Counted from the stretch's first letter, positions 44,440-54,406 are shown. The stretch is 60,084 nucleotides of DNA from Ilumatobacteraceae bacterium (GCA_017859395.1 JAFMNE010000010.1:1-60084), one strand, 5' to 3'. Notes: generated by a model from the sequence alone, not told the origin. Numbers and translations: made by a program.

Positions 44440-45057
44440 TCACTTCGAGTAGAGCTCGACGATCAGCGACTCGCGCACCGGAGCATCAACGTGTTCACGC
44501 TGCGGCAGATCGCGGACGGTGACCTGGTGCTTGTCGTCAGAGCGATCCAACCACCCGACGACCGAGCGGTCGACGGTGTCGAGGTTGTGCTGAATGACGA
44601 TCATCTGGGCGGCCTTGGGCGACAATGACACCACATCGCCCTTGCGCACGCGGAAGCTCGGGATATCGACTCGACGGCCGTTCACGTGGATCAGCCCGTG
44701 GTTCACGAACTGGCGGGCCTGGGGACGGGTCGACCCCCAACCGGCGCGGAACGTCACATTGTCGAGACGGCACTCGAGAAGAATCAGCAGATTCTCGCCC
44801 GTGGGGCCCGACATGCGGTTGGCCTCGTCGTAGGTCTTCTTGAACTGCTTCTCGAGAAGGCCGTAGATGTACTTGGCCTTCTGCTTCTCTTGCAGCTGTG
44901 CGAGGTACTCCGACCCGGCATTGCGACGGCGGTTTCGACCGTGCGTGCCCGGAGGGAACGGCCGGCGCTCCATGGCGCGGCGACCCTTTTCGTTCTCGAA
45001 GACGTTGACGCCGAGCCGACGGCTCATGCGCACCTTGGGACCTGTGTAACGGGCCAT
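44440..45057 (-). CDS. rpsD: Ribosomal protein S4
   Basis: A 205-residue small-subunit protein starting MARYTGPKVRMSRRLGVNVF, with the S4 RNA-binding domain (RLDNVTFRAGWGSTRPQARQ, then HVNGRRVDIPSFRVRKGD). In many bacteria S4 represses its own operon. The start is fixed by the conserved N-terminus, 2 bp after rpsK. The 84-bp gap to rpoA holds a short hairpin (44419-44435) without a T run. Confidence 0.97.
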   Translation of the reverse strand: MARYTGPKVRMSRRLGVNVFENEKGRRAMERRPFPPGTHGRNRRRNAGSEYLAQLQEKQKAKYIYGLLEKQFKKTYDEANRMSGPTGENLLILLECRLDNVTFRAGWGSTRPQARQFVNHGLIHVNGRRVDIPSFRVRKGDVVSLSPKAAQMIVIQHNLDTVDRSVVGWLDRSDDKHQVTVRDLPQREHVDAPVRESLIVELYSK

Positions 45058-45059
45058 GA

Positions 45060-45458
45060 TCAGTTCCTCCGACGCTTCGGCTGGCGGCAGCCGTTGTGTG
45101 GGATGGGGGTGACGTCCTTGATCGAGGTGACCTCGATGCCCGAGTTCTGAATCGAGCGGACAGCGGTGTCGCGACCCGAGCCAGGTCCCTTCACCTCGAC
45201 TTCGACACGGCGCACGCCATGCTCCTGTGCGGCCTTCGCAGCACGCTCGGCCGCGAGCTGAGCGGCGAACGGCGTCGACTTCCGCGACCCCTTGAAGCCA
45301 ACGGCACCCGAGGAGGCCCATGCCACCACGTTGCCCTCCGGATCGGTGATCGACACGATCGTGTTGTTGAACGAGCTCTTAATGTGGGCAACGCCGACAG
45401 CAACGTTCTTGCGATCGCGTTTGCGCGGCCGCCGGCCGCCGGGCTTGGTCTTGGCCAT
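45060..45458 (-). CDS. rpsK: Ribosomal protein S11
   Basis: A 132-residue protein with [20 protein letters not shown], a [15 protein letters not shown] block and the C-terminal [13 protein letters not shown]. Its ATG shares one base with the rpsM stop, and rpsD begins 2 bp after it. Confidence 0.97.
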   Translation of the reverse strand: MAKTKPGGRRPRKRDRKNVAVGVAHIKSSFNNTIVSITDPEGNVVAWASSGAVGFKGSRKSTPFAAQLAAERAAKAAQEHGVRRVEVEVKGPGSGRDTAVRSIQNSGIEVTSIKDVTPIPHNGCRQPKRRRN

Positions 45459-45838
45459 TACTTCCTCACAGCCTTCTTCTTGTTGGCAACGGTGCGCTTG
45501 GGGCCCTTGCGGGTACGCGCATTGGTGTGGGTGCGCTGACCACGGACGGGCAGCCCCTTGCGGTGGCGCACACCCTGCAGGCAGCCGATCTCGATCTTGC
45601 GCTTAATGTCGTTCTGCACGTCACGACGCAGGTCACCTTCGATGGTGAGGTTCTGGTCGACGTAGGAACGAATGCGGTTTACTTCGTCCTCGGTGAGCGA
45701 CGACACCTTCTGATCGGGGTCGATGTCACACTCGGCGCAGATGCGACGCGCGGTGGTGCGACCGATGCCGAAGATGTAGGTCAGTGAAATCTCCAACCGC
45801 TTTTCGCGGGGGATGTCGATACCGGCGATACGGGCCAT
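45458..45838 (-). CDS. rpsM: Ribosomal protein S13
   Basis: A 126-residue protein starting [20 protein letters not shown], with [10 protein letters not shown] and the basic tail [17 protein letters not shown]. It follows rpmJ and opens the alpha group rpsM-rpsK-rpsD-rpoA-rplQ. Confidence 0.97.
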   Translation of the reverse strand: MARIAGIDIPREKRLEISLTYIFGIGRTTARRICAECDIDPDQKVSSLTEDEVNRIRSYVDQNLTIEGDLRRDVQNDIKRKIEIGCLQGVRHRKGLPVRGQRTHTNARTRKGPKRTVANKKKAVRK

Positions 45839-45862
45839 GTCTTGTCTCGATTCTCCTGGCTC

Positions 45863-45976
45863 TCAGCCCTGCCGCTGCTTGTGGCGGGGGTTCTCGCAGA
45901 TGACGCGAATGCGGCCGTGGCGACGAATCACCCGGCACTTCTCGCACATCTTCTTCACACTTGGACGTACCTTCAC
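45863..45976 (-). CDS. rpmJ: Ribosomal protein L36
   Basis: A 37-residue protein beginning with GTG as [20 protein letters not shown] and ending in RHKQRQG. The Cys-X2-Cys, later Cys and His are the zinc ligands of the standard C+ form. The length equals the family norm, which fixes the unusual GTG start. It lies between infA and rpsM. Confidence 0.95.
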   Translation of the reverse strand: MKVRPSVKKMCEKCRVIRRHGRIRVICENPRHKQRQG

Positions 45977-45989
45977 GTAGACACTTCTC

Positions 45990-46214
45990 TCACTTGTATC
46001 GATAGGTGATCCGACCTCGGGTGAGGTCGTATGGGGTGAGCTCAACCTGGACCTTGTCGCCCGGGAGGATGCGGATGTAATGCATGCGCATCTTTCCGGA
46101 GATATGGGCCAGAACATGGTGGCCGTTCTCGAGTTCGACGCGGAACATCGCGTTCGGGAGCGACTCGGTGATCGTTCCCTCTAAGACGATTGCGTCTTCC
46201 TTCGGCTTTGCCAG
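45990..46214 (-). CDS. infA: Translation initiation factor IF-1, apparent CTG start
   Basis: An OB-fold protein of 74 residues: (M)[29 protein letters not shown] in outline, with [21 protein letters not shown] and the end [10 protein letters not shown]. It aids initiator tRNA selection with IF-2 and IF-3. No ATG, GTG or TTG occurs near the family N-terminus. A CTG does, preceded by AGGAG at 6 nt, and it gives exactly the usual length. The nearest in-frame normal start, a GTG at 46268, would add 18 unrelated residues. rpmJ follows by 13 bp. Confidence 0.93.
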   Translation of the reverse strand: MAKPKEDAIVLEGTITESLPNAMFRVELENGHHVLAHISGKMRMHYIRILPGDKVQVELTPYDLTRGRITYRYK

Positions 46215-46220
46215 TGGACT

Positions 46221-46225
46221 CTCCT
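46221..46225 (-). promoter_or_regulatory. Ribosome binding site AGGAG deciding the CTG start of infA
   Basis: AGGAG on the minus strand, 6-nt spacer AGTCCA, then CTG GCA AAG. The spacing is ideal for the CTG and for no in-frame ATG, GTG or TTG. An out-of-frame ATG overlaps this site and would encode only 15 codons. Confidence 0.7.
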
Positions 46226-46363
46226 CATTACGGCGGGAACGACCCCGCTCGACGAACTTCTGCAGCACCGACCCGTACCGTCCACGACACAGGCCGACCG
46301 ACAATGTTATCGGCGGTTCGGCACAACACCACGCGGCGTCCACCGATGACCGCCAACCGTGTG

Positions 46364-47038
46364 CTATGTGCCTCCCGCGTTGTGCCGACGACTCTCGATC
46401 ACCCCGGTGAGGCGTTGGAACACGTTGTCGGGGTTGCCGACACCGTTGACAACCGACAATTGACCAAGCCCGCCGTAATGCTCGATCAGCGGTGATGTCT
46501 GCGACTCGTACAGGTCGAGTCGACGGTTCACCGCGTCGGGCGTGTCGTCATCGCGTTGCGTGACATCACCACCGCACACATCGCAGATCCACGGGCTCGG
46601 CTCGGGCCCGGAGGCCGTGTAGTTCGTCCCGCAGTCGCGGCACACGCGCCGCGATGAAATGCGCTCCACAACGATCTCGCGTGGCACGTCGAGATCGATC
46701 ACGGCGTGGATCGGCCGGTCAGCGGTGATCTCCGCCAGCGCTTCAGCTTGGGCCACGGTGCGCGGGAACCCATCAAGGATGTACCCGCGGGTGGTGGCAT
46801 CGGCCTTGGCGAGACGTTCGCGCACGATGCCGATCATGATGTCGTCACCGATGAGGCCACCTGCGTCCATGACTTCTTTGGCCGCACGACCGAGTTCGGT
46901 GCCCTCGCGTACAGCAGCGCGAAGCATGTCGCCCGTCGAGATGTGTGGCACCACATAGTGCCTCGACAGACGCACGCATTGCGTCCCCTTGCCCGCACCT
47001 TGGCGGCCGAGGATGATCAGTCGTGCTCCCGGGATCAC
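46364..47038 (-). CDS. adk: Adenylate kinase
   Basis: A 224-residue P-loop kinase interconverting ATP, ADP and AMP. The P-loop is GRQGAGKGT (11-19), with [21 protein letters not shown] and a long LID holding a four-Cys zinc site (CRDCG... CDVCGG). It begins 5 bp after secY. The usual next gene, map, is missing: a 149-bp gap leads straight to infA. Confidence 0.96.
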   Translation of the reverse strand: MIPGARLIILGRQGAGKGTQCVRLSRHYVVPHISTGDMLRAAVREGTELGRAAKEVMDAGGLIGDDIMIGIVRERLAKADATTRGYILDGFPRTVAQAEALAEITADRPIHAVIDLDVPREIVVERISSRRVCRDCGTNYTASGPEPSPWICDVCGGDVTQRDDDTPDAVNRRLDLYESQTSPLIEHYGGLGQLSVVNGVGNPDNVFQRLTGVIESRRHNAGGT

Positions 47039-47043
47039 GGGAC

Positions 47044-48372
47044 CTACTTGAGGAACCCCTCGTAATTACGCAACATCAGCTGCGAATCGATCTGGCGCAT
47101 CAGTTCGAGCGCCACGCCAACCGAGATCAGCACGCTGGTGCCGGCGAACGCGAAGGTGCTCACACCGGCGGCCCACAACAACATGTACGGCAACACGGCG
47201 ATCAGCGCAATGAACACCGCGCCGGGCAGCGTGATGCGGTTCACCGCCTTGGCAAGGTACGCCTCGGTGCGCGGACCGGGACGCACACCGGGGATAAAAC
47301 CACCCTGACGGCGAATCTGATCGGCCTGGCGCACCGGGTCAAACGCGATCGAGTTGTAGAAGTACGCGAACGCGATGATCAACAACGCGAACAACGAGAT
47401 GTACACCACGTTCTGCGAATTCAAGATGTACTCGTCGACGTATCCCTGGATGCGGCCCCGGAAGGAGTCAGCCGACGCATTCCCCAAGAAGCTCACGAGA
47501 ATTGCGGGCAGCAGCAACAGCGATGAGGCGAAGATGATCGGGATCACACCCGACTGGTTCACCTTCAACGGGATGTACGTGTTTTGGCCGCCCATCATGC
47601 GACGCCCGACCACACGTTTTGCGAACTGCACCGGGATACGACGTTGCCCGAGCTCAACGAAGACCACCGCCACGATGATGCCCAGGGTCAACACCACCAT
47701 CGCCACGAACCAGAACACCTTGTTGAGCTGCAGGATCGAATAGAAGCCCGACGGCAGACCCGCCACCACGGAGGCGAAGATGATCATCGACATGCCGTTG
47801 CCGATACCGCGCTGAGAGATCAGTTCACCCATCCACATCAGCACCGCGGTGCCCGCGACGAGGGTGGGAATGATCAGGTAGCCACGGGGCCAGATGCCAT
47901 CGGGCAGCAGCGGCACCGATGGTGCCTGCACCGCCGAGTAGAACGCACCGCCTCCGCCGTTGCCGAACAGGAACACCAACACGGTTCCCTGCAACAGCGC
48001 GAGGGTGATGGTGACGTAGCGGGTGTACTGGGTGATCTTGCGCTGGCCCACCGCGCCCTGTTGCTGCAACTCCTCGAGTTTGGGAATCACGACGCCAAGA
48101 ACCTGCATGATGATGCTGGCCGTGATGTACGGCATGATTCCGAGCGCGAACACCGAGAAACTCTCGAAGGCGCCGCCAGAGAACAGGTTGAACAAGCCGA
48201 GGGCACCATCTTGAGCGCCGGCACGCAACTGCTCGATCGCCAAGGGGTCCACACCCGGAACGCGGATTGCGGCACCGATGCGGTACACACCGACGATCAT
48301 GAACGTGAAAAGGATCTTGTTGCGAAGATCCTGAATCTTGAAGATGTTCCTGATGTTCGCGATGACGGCCAT
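47044..48372 (-). CDS. secY: Protein translocase subunit SecY
   Basis: A 442-residue integral membrane protein with ten hydrophobic segments forming the SecYEG channel. Motifs include GVYRIGAAIRVPGVDP at the N-terminus, LGIMPYITASIIMQ, GQRKITQYTRY, the ISQRGIGNGMS loop and PGVRPGPRTEAYL. It lies between rplO and adk, the normal spc arrangement. Confidence 0.97.
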   Translation of the reverse strand: MAVIANIRNIFKIQDLRNKILFTFMIVGVYRIGAAIRVPGVDPLAIEQLRAGAQDGALGLFNLFSGGAFESFSVFALGIMPYITASIIMQVLGVVIPKLEELQQQGAVGQRKITQYTRYVTITLALLQGTVLVFLFGNGGGGAFYSAVQAPSVPLLPDGIWPRGYLIIPTLVAGTAVLMWMGELISQRGIGNGMSMIIFASVVAGLPSGFYSILQLNKVFWFVAMVVLTLGIIVAVVFVELGQRRIPVQFAKRVVGRRMMGGQNTYIPLKVNQSGVIPIIFASSLLLLPAILVSFLGNASADSFRGRIQGYVDEYILNSQNVVYISLFALLIIAFAYFYNSIAFDPVRQADQIRRQGGFIPGVRPGPRTEAYLAKAVNRITLPGAVFIALIAVLPYMLLWAAGVSTFAFAGTSVLISVGVALELMRQIDSQLMLRNYEGFLK

Positions 48373-48417
48373 CGGATGCCCCCGTGTCGTGTCGGCCTCA
48401 ACAGGCCAGGTGGTGGA

Positions 48418-48918
48418 TCAGCGATTCATGAACTGGTTGCCTTGGGCAGCCGGACGTCCGGCGCGGCCCTCAGCACGGAACGGCAGTTCGACCAGAGTGA
48501 CCGAACCACCAGCGGCTTCGATCGCCGCACGAGCAGCAGCCGACACCGCGTGCACGGTGACGTCAACCTTCGTGTCGATCGAGCCGTGGGCGAGCACCTT
48601 CACGAAGGCGCCCTTGCGAACCAAACCGGCCGCAACCAACGAGTCGACATCGACGGTGGATGCGCCCAGCTTGGACAGCTGGTGCAGATTCACCGGCGAG
48701 TACTCCACGCGGAACGGGTTGTTAAAGCCACGCAGTTTTGGAACGCGCTGCTTGAGTGGCATCTGGCCACCCTCGAAGCCACGGGCCACCGTGTTGCGGG
48801 CGCGCTGGCCCTTGGTGCCACGGCCGGCGGTCTTGCCGCCCTTGCCACCAATGCCACGGCCGACGCGCTTGGCGCGCTTGCGTGATCCGGGAGCGGGTGC
48901 GAGGTCATCGACGCGCAT
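48418..48918 (-). CDS. rplO: Ribosomal protein L15
   Basis: A 166-residue protein opening MRVDDLAPAPGSRKRAKRVG, with GRGIGGKGGKTAGRGTKGQRAR and GFEGGQMPLKQRVPKLRGF. A GTG two codons upstream (48924) would overlap the rpmD stop, and either start is possible. It precedes secY. Confidence 0.95.
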   Translation of the reverse strand: MRVDDLAPAPGSRKRAKRVGRGIGGKGGKTAGRGTKGQRARNTVARGFEGGQMPLKQRVPKLRGFNNPFRVEYSPVNLHQLSKLGASTVDVDSLVAAGLVRKGAFVKVLAHGSIDTKVDVTVHAVSAAARAAIEAAGGSVTLVELPFRAEGRAGRPAAQGNQFMNR

Positions 48919-48920
48919 TG

Positions 48921-49112
48921 TCACTCACCACTTTCTGTGATCTTGACCAGATGCGGCACGCGGCGCAGCATGCCGCGCACCTCAGGCCGATCGGGAAGGG
49001 TGTTCGTCTTGCCGATGCGACCGAGGCCGAGGGCACGCAACGTGCCCCGGGTCTTCGGCTTCGCGCCGATGGACGAACGGGTCTGGGTCACGGTGATCGA
49101 ACGATCGCTCAC
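48921..49112 (-). CDS. rpmD: Ribosomal protein L30
   Basis: A 63-residue protein with [20 protein letters not shown] and [25 protein letters not shown] start; its GTGA overlaps the rpsE stop by 4 bp. Confidence 0.95.
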   Translation of the reverse strand: MSDRSITVTQTRSSIGAKPKTRGTLRALGLGRIGKTNTLPDRPEVRGMLRRVPHLVKITESGE

Positions 49113-49696
49113 TGCTGCTCACCTCCCTGACGAGCAGCCGCGGCACGGCGCTCGTTATAGGCGCTGAGCATGCCCTTGGGCACGAACTCGTCGGCGGGAA
49201 GACCGCGGCGTGCAGCAACCTCATCGGGACGCTGCAGCGACTTGAGACCATCGATCGTGGCGCGGGCCACGTTGATGTGGTTCGCCGAACCGAGCGACTT
49301 GCACAAGATGTCGTGCACGCCGGCCTCTTCCAAGATGATGCGTGCGGCACCACCGGCGATCACACCAGTACCCGGAGCAGCGGGCTTCATCAGCACTCGA
49401 CCACCACCGGTGGTGCCGGTGATGGCGTGCGGAATGGTGGAACCGGCGAGGGGCACTTCGAACAGGTTGCGCTTGGCCTCTTCGGTGCCCTTCTGGATGG
49501 CGAGGGGCACCTCTTTAGCCTTGCCGTATCCGAGACCGACTCGACCGTTGCCGTCGCCAACCACGACCAGGGCAGTGAAGGCGAAACGCCGGCCACCCTT
49601 GACCACCTTGGCAACACGGTTGATGGTGATGACGCGCGACTCGCGTAGGCCGTCATTCTCGGCGGGGGCCGACTGAGGGGATGTGTGCATGGACAT
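49109..49696 (-). CDS. rpsE: Ribosomal protein S5
   Basis: A 195-residue protein with the double-stranded RNA-binding region [20 protein letters not shown] and [15 protein letters not shown], then the second domain with [19 protein letters not shown]. It overlaps rplR by one base and rpmD by four. Confidence 0.97.
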   Translation of the reverse strand: MSMHTSPQSAPAENDGLRESRVITINRVAKVVKGGRRFAFTALVVVGDGNGRVGLGYGKAKEVPLAIQKGTEEAKRNLFEVPLAGSTIPHAITGTTGGGRVLMKPAAPGTGVIAGGAARIILEEAGVHDILCKSLGSANHINVARATIDGLKSLQRPDEVAARRGLPADEFVPKGMLSAYNERRAAAARQGGEQQ

Positions 49697-50064
49697 CAGA
49701 ACTCCAGACCTGCTTGACGGGCGGCGTCGGCGACCGCAGCGATGCGGCCGTGGTAGTTGAATCCTCCGCGGTCGAAGACCACCGTGGAGACACCGGCGGC
49801 CTTGGCACGCTCGGCGACGAGAGCTCCCACACGATCAGCCGCGGCCACCGATGAACCCGGGCCTGCGGCACGAAGATCGGCTTCGACCGTCGATGCCGCA
49901 GCCAAGGTCACCCCGGCGTCGTCATCGATGACCTGGGCGACGATGTGCTTGTTCGAGCGGAACACAGCGAGGCGCGGACGTGCCGCGGTGCCGTGGATCT
50001 TCTTGCGCACCCGGCGGTGCCGGGTGATGCGACCCGCGCGTCGGGCCTTGGCGATATCACTCAT
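49696..50064 (-). CDS. rplR: Ribosomal protein L18
   Basis: A 122-residue 5S rRNA-binding protein with [38 protein letters not shown] and the late [22 protein letters not shown] block. It lies between rplF and rpsE. Confidence 0.97.
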   Translation of the reverse strand: MSDIAKARRAGRITRHRRVRKKIHGTAARPRLAVFRSNKHIVAQVIDDDAGVTLAAASTVEADLRAAGPGSSVAAADRVGALVAERAKAAGVSTVVFDRGGFNYHGRIAAVADAARQAGLEF

Positions 50065-50076
50065 TGCGATCCCCGA

Positions 50077-50619
50077 TCACTTCTTACCGGCTTTGCCGGC
50101 CTTGCGCAGGATGCGCTCACCTGCGTAACGGACACCCTTGCCCTTGTACGGCTCGGGCTTGCGAATGCTGCGGATGTCGGCGGCAACTTGGCCGACGACT
50201 TCTTTGTCGATGCCGGTGACCACGACCTGCGTCGGCTGGGGCACCTCGAAGGTGATGCCGTCGGGGGCCGTGACATTGACCGGGTGGCTAAAACCCAGGT
50301 TCAAGCGCAGAGAATTCGGGCCCTGCGCCTCGGCGCGGTAACCGACGCCCACGATTTCAAGTTCCTTGCGGAACCCGTCCGTGACGCCGATCACCATGTT
50401 GTTGACCAGGCTGCGCACCAGACCGTGCATGGCGCGGGTCTTACCCTCGTCGTTCGGACGTGAGCAGTTCACTACACCGTCGGTGACGGTGACGTCGATG
50501 CGGCCGGGAATCTCACGGCTGAGTGTGCCCTTGGGGCCCTTCACCGTGATCGACCCGTCGGCCACGGCGACATCTACACCGCTGGGCACCTGGATGGGGG
50601 CGTTACCGATACGTGACAT
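50077..50619 (-). CDS. rplF: Ribosomal protein L6
   Basis: A 180-residue protein starting MSRIGNAPIQVPSGVDVAV, with VKGPKGTLSREIP in the first repeat and the C-terminal RKPEPYKGKGVRYAGERILRK signature. It follows rpsH by 27 bp. Confidence 0.97.
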   Translation of the reverse strand: MSRIGNAPIQVPSGVDVAVADGSITVKGPKGTLSREIPGRIDVTVTDGVVNCSRPNDEGKTRAMHGLVRSLVNNMVIGVTDGFRKELEIVGVGYRAEAQGPNSLRLNLGFSHPVNVTAPDGITFEVPQPTQVVVTGIDKEVVGQVAADIRSIRKPEPYKGKGVRYAGERILRKAGKAGKK

Positions 50620-50646
50620 GTTGCTGTCTCCTCCTCGTCGCCTGAA

Positions 50647-51048
50647 TCACCAGACGTAACAGAGGACTTCGCCGCCCACCTTGCGGCGGCGCGCCTCGCG
50701 ATCGGTCATGAGCCCGTGGCTCGTGGACAACACGGCCACCCCGAGGCCACCGAGCACGCGTGGCACGGCGTCGGCCTTGCGGTACACCCGCATACCCGGG
50801 GTTGACACGCGGCGCAGACCAGAGATGGTGCGGTCGCGCTCGGATGAGTACTTCATCTGGACGGTGAGCACCTCGCCGGGTCCGCTGGCAGCCGGGGCCA
50901 CCTCGAATCCGGCGATGTACCCCTCTGATTCCAGCACCTTGGCCAAGGCCACTTTCTGCTTCGACGAGGGCATTCTGACGGCATCGTGCTTCGCCGTGTT
51001 GGCGTTGCGGATGCGGGTCAGCATGTCGGCAATGGGATCGGTCATCAT
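50647..51048 (-). CDS. rpsH: Ribosomal protein S8
   Basis: A 133-residue protein with [20 protein letters not shown] and the C-terminal [20 protein letters not shown]. Two adjacent ATG codons begin it, behind a GGAGGT site. S8 is the spc-operon autoregulator in E. coli; whether that holds here is unknown. Confidence 0.97.
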   Translation of the reverse strand: MMTDPIADMLTRIRNANTAKHDAVRMPSSKQKVALAKVLESEGYIAGFEVAPAASGPGEVLTVQMKYSSERDRTISGLRRVSTPGMRVYRKADAVPRVLGGLGVAVLSTSHGLMTDREARRRKVGGEVLCYVW

Positions 51049-51066
51049 GTCGCGTCTACCTCCCTC

Positions 51067-51252
51067 TCACCAGCTGCTCTTGGTCAAGCCGGGGATTTCG
51101 CCAGCGTGGGCCATCTCGCGAAGGCACAGCCGACACAGTCCGAACTTGCGCAGCACCGAACGCGGCCGGCCGCACTTGCGGCAGCGCGTGTAGGCCCGCA
51201 CCTTGAACTTCGGCGTGGCGTTCGCCTTATTGATCAATGCTTTTTTTGCCAT
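51067..51252 (-). CDS. rpsZ: Ribosomal protein S14, zinc-binding (type Z)
   Basis: A 61-residue short S14 starting [20 protein letters not shown], with Cys-X2-Cys (RCRKCGRP) and Cys-X2-Cys (GLCRLCLRE) zinc ligands. This is the zinc form rather than the longer zinc-free paralogue. The longer in-frame extension upstream is not coding. Confidence 0.96.
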   Translation of the reverse strand: MAKKALINKANATPKFKVRAYTRCRKCGRPRSVLRKFGLCRLCLREMAHAGEIPGLTKSSW

Positions 51253-51280
51253 GTTTCGATCGTCCGTTCGCTCGCTCGTG

Positions 51281-51907
51281 TCACTTCTTCTTGCCGCCGC
51301 GGAACTGCGGGTTGCGGTTCTTCTTCTTGCGCGGCGCATTGTCAGCGTCGGCCCCGCGCTTGAAGGGGAAGCCGAACGCATCGAGCAGCGCCTTGCCCGA
51401 GTCGTTGTCGTTCGCGGTGGTGACAATGGTGATGTCCATGCCGCGGGGCTGGTCGACCCTGTCTTGGTCGATCTCTATGAACACCGTCTGATCCGACAGA
51501 CCGAAGGTGTAGTTACCGCGCCCGTCCCACGAATGGGCCGGGAGGCCACGGAAGTCGCGGATACGCGGGATGGCAACCGCGATCAGGCGGTCGAGGAATT
51601 CCCACATACGGTCGCCACGAAGGGTCACTTTGCAGCCGATTGCCTGGCCCTCGCGCAGCTTGAAGCCGGCGATCGACTTGGTCGCTTTCGTGATCACCGG
51701 CTTCTGACCGGAGATCGCAGCGAGGTCGGCCACAGCACCCTCGAGCAACGAGGACTGCTGGGCGGCACGGCCCACACCCATGTTGATCACGATCTTCTCG
51801 ATCGCAGGAATCTCCATGATGTTGTCGATACCGAGGTCGGCACGCAACTGCGGGCGGATGATGTCGTTGTAGCGGGACTTGAGCCGCGGCGTGGTCAGGG
51901 TGCTCAC
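51281..51907 (-). CDS. rplE: Ribosomal protein L5 with short basic C-terminal extension
   Basis: A 208-residue protein with [39 protein letters not shown] and [21 protein letters not shown]. About 25 residues follow the usual end, finishing in [12 protein letters not shown]. The PQFRG element also ends ribosomal protein S3 in this genome. The GTG start overlaps rplX by 4 bp. Confidence 0.96.
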   Translation of the reverse strand: MSTLTTPRLKSRYNDIIRPQLRADLGIDNIMEIPAIEKIVINMGVGRAAQQSSLLEGAVADLAAISGQKPVITKATKSIAGFKLREGQAIGCKVTLRGDRMWEFLDRLIAVAIPRIRDFRGLPAHSWDGRGNYTFGLSDQTVFIEIDQDRVDQPRGMDITIVTTANDNDSGKALLDAFGFPFKRGADADNAPRKKKNRNPQFRGGKKK

Positions 51908-52209
51908 TTGATCTCCTCCCCCGATGGGCGCGCGATGCGCACCTTGTTGCCGGCGTCGTCGATGCGGTAGCCCACGCGGACCGGGCGGCCCTTGTGCACC
52001 AGCATCACGTTCGAGACGTGGATCGGCATGTCCTTATCGATGATGCCACCGGGCTCATTCGCCCGCACGGCGCGCTGGGAGCGCTTGGCTGTGTTCACAC
52101 CGGTGACGACGATCTTGTCCTTGGACGGGAGCACGCGGTCGACCACGCCCTCTTTACCGCGGTCCTTGCCGGTCATCACGCGCACGGTGTCACCCTTGCG
52201 GATCTTCAT
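51904..52209 (-). CDS. rplX: Ribosomal protein L24
   Basis: A 101-residue KOW-domain protein starting [20 protein letters not shown], with [19 protein letters not shown] and [18 protein letters not shown]. It follows rplN by 1 bp and initiates 50S assembly. Confidence 0.97.
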   Translation of the reverse strand: MKIRKGDTVRVMTGKDRGKEGVVDRVLPSKDKIVVTGVNTAKRSQRAVRANEPGGIIDKDMPIHVSNVMLVHKGRPVRVGYRIDDAGNKVRIARPSGEEIK

Positions 52210-52210
52210 C

Positions 52211-52579
52211 TCAGATCACCTCCGGGGCAAGCGACACGATGCGCATGAAGCGACGGTCGCGAAGTTCACGGCCGACTGGCCCGAAGATGCGCGTACCGCG
52301 CGGGGTCAGATCGTCCTTGATGATGACGGCGGCGTTCTCGTCGAAGCGGATATAGCTGCCGTCGGGACGACGCTTCTCCTTCTTCGTGCGCACGACGACG
52401 CACTTCACGACATCGCCCTTCTTCACGCCGGCGCCGGGAATGGCGTCTTTCACGGTCGCGACGAAGATGTCGCCGATCGAGGCGTAGCGACGACGGGTAC
52501 CACCGAGCACCTTGATGCACAGCACCTCTTTGGCACCACTGTTGTCGGCCACCCTCAGGCGGGATTCCTGCTGGATCAT
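52211..52579 (-). CDS. rplN: Ribosomal protein L14
   Basis: A 122-residue protein starting [20 protein letters not shown], with [18 protein letters not shown] and [21 protein letters not shown]. Its ATG overlaps the rpsQ stop by 4 bp. Confidence 0.97.
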   Translation of the reverse strand: MIQQESRLRVADNSGAKEVLCIKVLGGTRRRYASIGDIFVATVKDAIPGAGVKKGDVVKCVVVRTKKEKRRPDGSYIRFDENAAVIIKDDLTPRGTRIFGPVGRELRDRRFMRIVSLAPEVI

Positions 52580-52857
52580 CGTGCACGCTCCACGATCTCG
52601 ATGAGCCGCCAGCGCTTGTTCTTGCTGAGCGGACGGGTCTCCATGACCCGCACCTTGTCGCCCACTCGGGCGTCATTCGTCTCGTCGTGGGCGTACAGAC
52701 GCTTGTGACGGACGATGAACTTGTTGTACCGGGCATGACGCACGCGGTCGGTGATCGTGACGACGATCGTCTTGTCCATCTTGGTGGACGACACGACGCC
52801 GTCACGCACCTTGCGCGCTGCGCGCTCGGCGACGTTCTCGATTGCGGTCTCGCTCAT
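52576..52857 (-). CDS. rpsQ: Ribosomal protein S17
   Basis: A 93-residue OB-fold protein with [37 protein letters not shown] and [19 protein letters not shown]. It carries an N-terminal extension of about 15 residues before the conserved core. Confidence 0.96.
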   Translation of the reverse strand: MSETAIENVAERAARKVRDGVVSSTKMDKTIVVTITDRVRHARYNKFIVRHKRLYAHDETNDARVGDKVRVMETRPLSKNKRWRLIEIVERAR

Positions 52858-52859
52858 TG

Positions 52860-53072
52860 TCAGGCCTCCGCCTCGGCCGCCGCGATTTCACGCTGGCGGA
52901 TCAGGGTGTTGATGCGGGCGATACGCCGACGCACGCGTCGGATCTCCGCAGTGTTCTCAAGTTGGCCCGTGGCATTGCGGAAACGCAGGTTCAGGGCCTC
53001 ATGCTTGGACTCACGCAACTCCTCGAGCAGTTCGCCGAGGTCGGCGTCGACCAGTTTGTCTTTCTTCGCCAT
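52860..53072 (-). CDS. rpmC: Ribosomal protein L29
   Basis: A 70-residue two-helix protein with [20 protein letters not shown] and [20 protein letters not shown]. It lies 2 bp before rpsQ and 8 bp after rplP. Confidence 0.96.
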   Translation of the reverse strand: MAKKDKLVDADLGELLEELRESKHEALNLRFRNATGQLENTAEIRRVRRRIARINTLIRQREIAAAEAEA

Positions 53073-53080
53073 CGTCGTCC

Positions 53081-53497
53081 TCAGATCGTCTCGTTACGGG
53101 TGATGATGCGCGCCTTGATCGGCAGCTTCTGGATCGCCTTGTTCATAGCGATCTTGGCCTGCTCCTCATTGGGGAACGAGAGCTCAAATAGCACTCGGCC
53201 CGGACGCACGACAGCAACCCACAGCTCGGGGTTGCCCTTACCGGAGCCCATGCGGGTCTCGGCCGGCTTCTTCGTAACCGGCTTGTCGGGAAAGACGTTG
53301 ATCCACACCTTGCCACCACGCTTGATCGAGCGGGTCATGGCGATACGGGCGGCCTCGATCTGGCGGGCGGTGATCCAGCCCGGCTCGAGCGCCTGGATGC
53401 CGTACTCACCGAAGGACAACTCGGTGCCGCCCTTGGCCATACCGCGGGTGCGGCCTCGGTGGTGCTTACGGTGTGCGACTTTACGTGGCATCAACAT
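53081..53497 (-). CDS. rplP: Ribosomal protein L16
   Basis: A 138-residue protein starting [20 protein letters not shown], with [34 protein letters not shown] and [15 protein letters not shown]. It follows rpsC by 27 bp. Confidence 0.97.
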   Translation of the reverse strand: MLMPRKVAHRKHHRGRTRGMAKGGTELSFGEYGIQALEPGWITARQIEAARIAMTRSIKRGGKVWINVFPDKPVTKKPAETRMGSGKGNPELWVAVVRPGRVLFELSFPNEEQAKIAMNKAIQKLPIKARIITRNETI

Positions 53498-53524
53498 GAT
53501 GTTCTCCTGTGCCTGTCGACTCGG

Positions 53525-54406
53525 TCAGTCGTCCCCGCGGAACTGCGGAGTGTCGTTGCTGTCACGGGTCTGACGGGTGATGATCTCTTCTTCGTCGAGG
53601 AGCTTCTCGAGTTCGGGATCCGCCTCGCCGACCAAGGGCTGGGGCTCCGCCGGGGCGTCGTCGGCACGGGGGCCGGCCGAGGATACGACGCGCTTGGCGC
53701 TGTCGGCCGACTGACCAGACGTCTCGCCGACGGCCATAGCAGCCTCGCGCGTGATCTTGTCGTCATTCGTCGAGCGGTAGGGAACGATCTCGCCCTTATA
53801 GAGCCAGACCTTTACACCGACGCGACCATTGGCCGTCTTTGCCTCGCGGAAGCCGTAATCGATGTCGGCACGCAGGGTGTGCAACGGCACCTGACCCTCG
53901 CGGTACCACTCGGTGCGGCTCATCTCCGCGCCGCCGAGACGACCGGAACACTGCACCCGGATGCCGAGTGCACCAGCACGCTGGGCGTTCTGCACTGCAC
54001 GCTTCATCGCGCGACGGAAGGCAATACGGTTTGCCAACTGATCGGCGACGCCCTGCGCGACGAGCGCTGCGTCAAGCTCGGGCGACTTGATCTCGACGAT
54101 GTTCAACTGAATCTTGGCGTTGCCGGTGATCTTGGTGATCAGCTGACGCAGCTCGTCGGCTTGAGCGCCCTTGCGTCCAATGACGATGCCCGGGCGTGCG
54201 GTGTGGATGTCGACACGGAGCTTGTCGCGGGTGCGCTCGATCTCGATACGGCTGATGGCCGCGGTCTCGAGACGCTCCATGATGGCACCGCGGATCTTCC
54301 AGTCCTCGGTGAGGTACTCCTTGTAGTCGCGATCGCTGAACCAACGGCTCTTCCAGTCGGTGCTCACGCCGAGGCGGAAGCCGTAGGGGTTGATCTTCTG
54401 GCCCAT
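53525..54406 (-). CDS. rpsC: Ribosomal protein S3 with long C-terminal extension
   Basis: A 293-residue protein. The KH domain contains [19 protein letters not shown], and the C-terminal domain has [38 protein letters not shown] in outline and [11 protein letters not shown]. About 75 residues follow the normal end, acidic and probably disordered, ending DTPQFRGDD, which echoes the L5 tail. Its ATG shares one base with the rplV stop. Confidence 0.96.
   Translation of the reverse strand: MGQKINPYGFRLGVSTDWKSRWFSDRDYKEYLTEDWKIRGAIMERLETAAISRIEIERTRDKLRVDIHTARPGIVIGRKGAQADELRQLITKITGNAKIQLNIVEIKSPELDAALVAQGVADQLANRIAFRRAMKRAVQNAQRAGALGIRVQCSGRLGGAEMSRTEWYREGQVPLHTLRADIDYGFREAKTANGRVGVKVWLYKGEIVPYRSTNDDKITREAAMAVGETSGQSADSAKRVVSSAGPRADDAPAEPQPLVGEADPELEKLLDEEEIITRQTRDSNDTPQFRGDD

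Noticed and set aside
46183-46228. ATG reading frame of 15 codons upstream of infA as a leader peptide
   Set aside because: Its ATG lies next to the infA ribosome binding site with no ribosome binding site of its own; more likely incidental, though noted under the infA finding.
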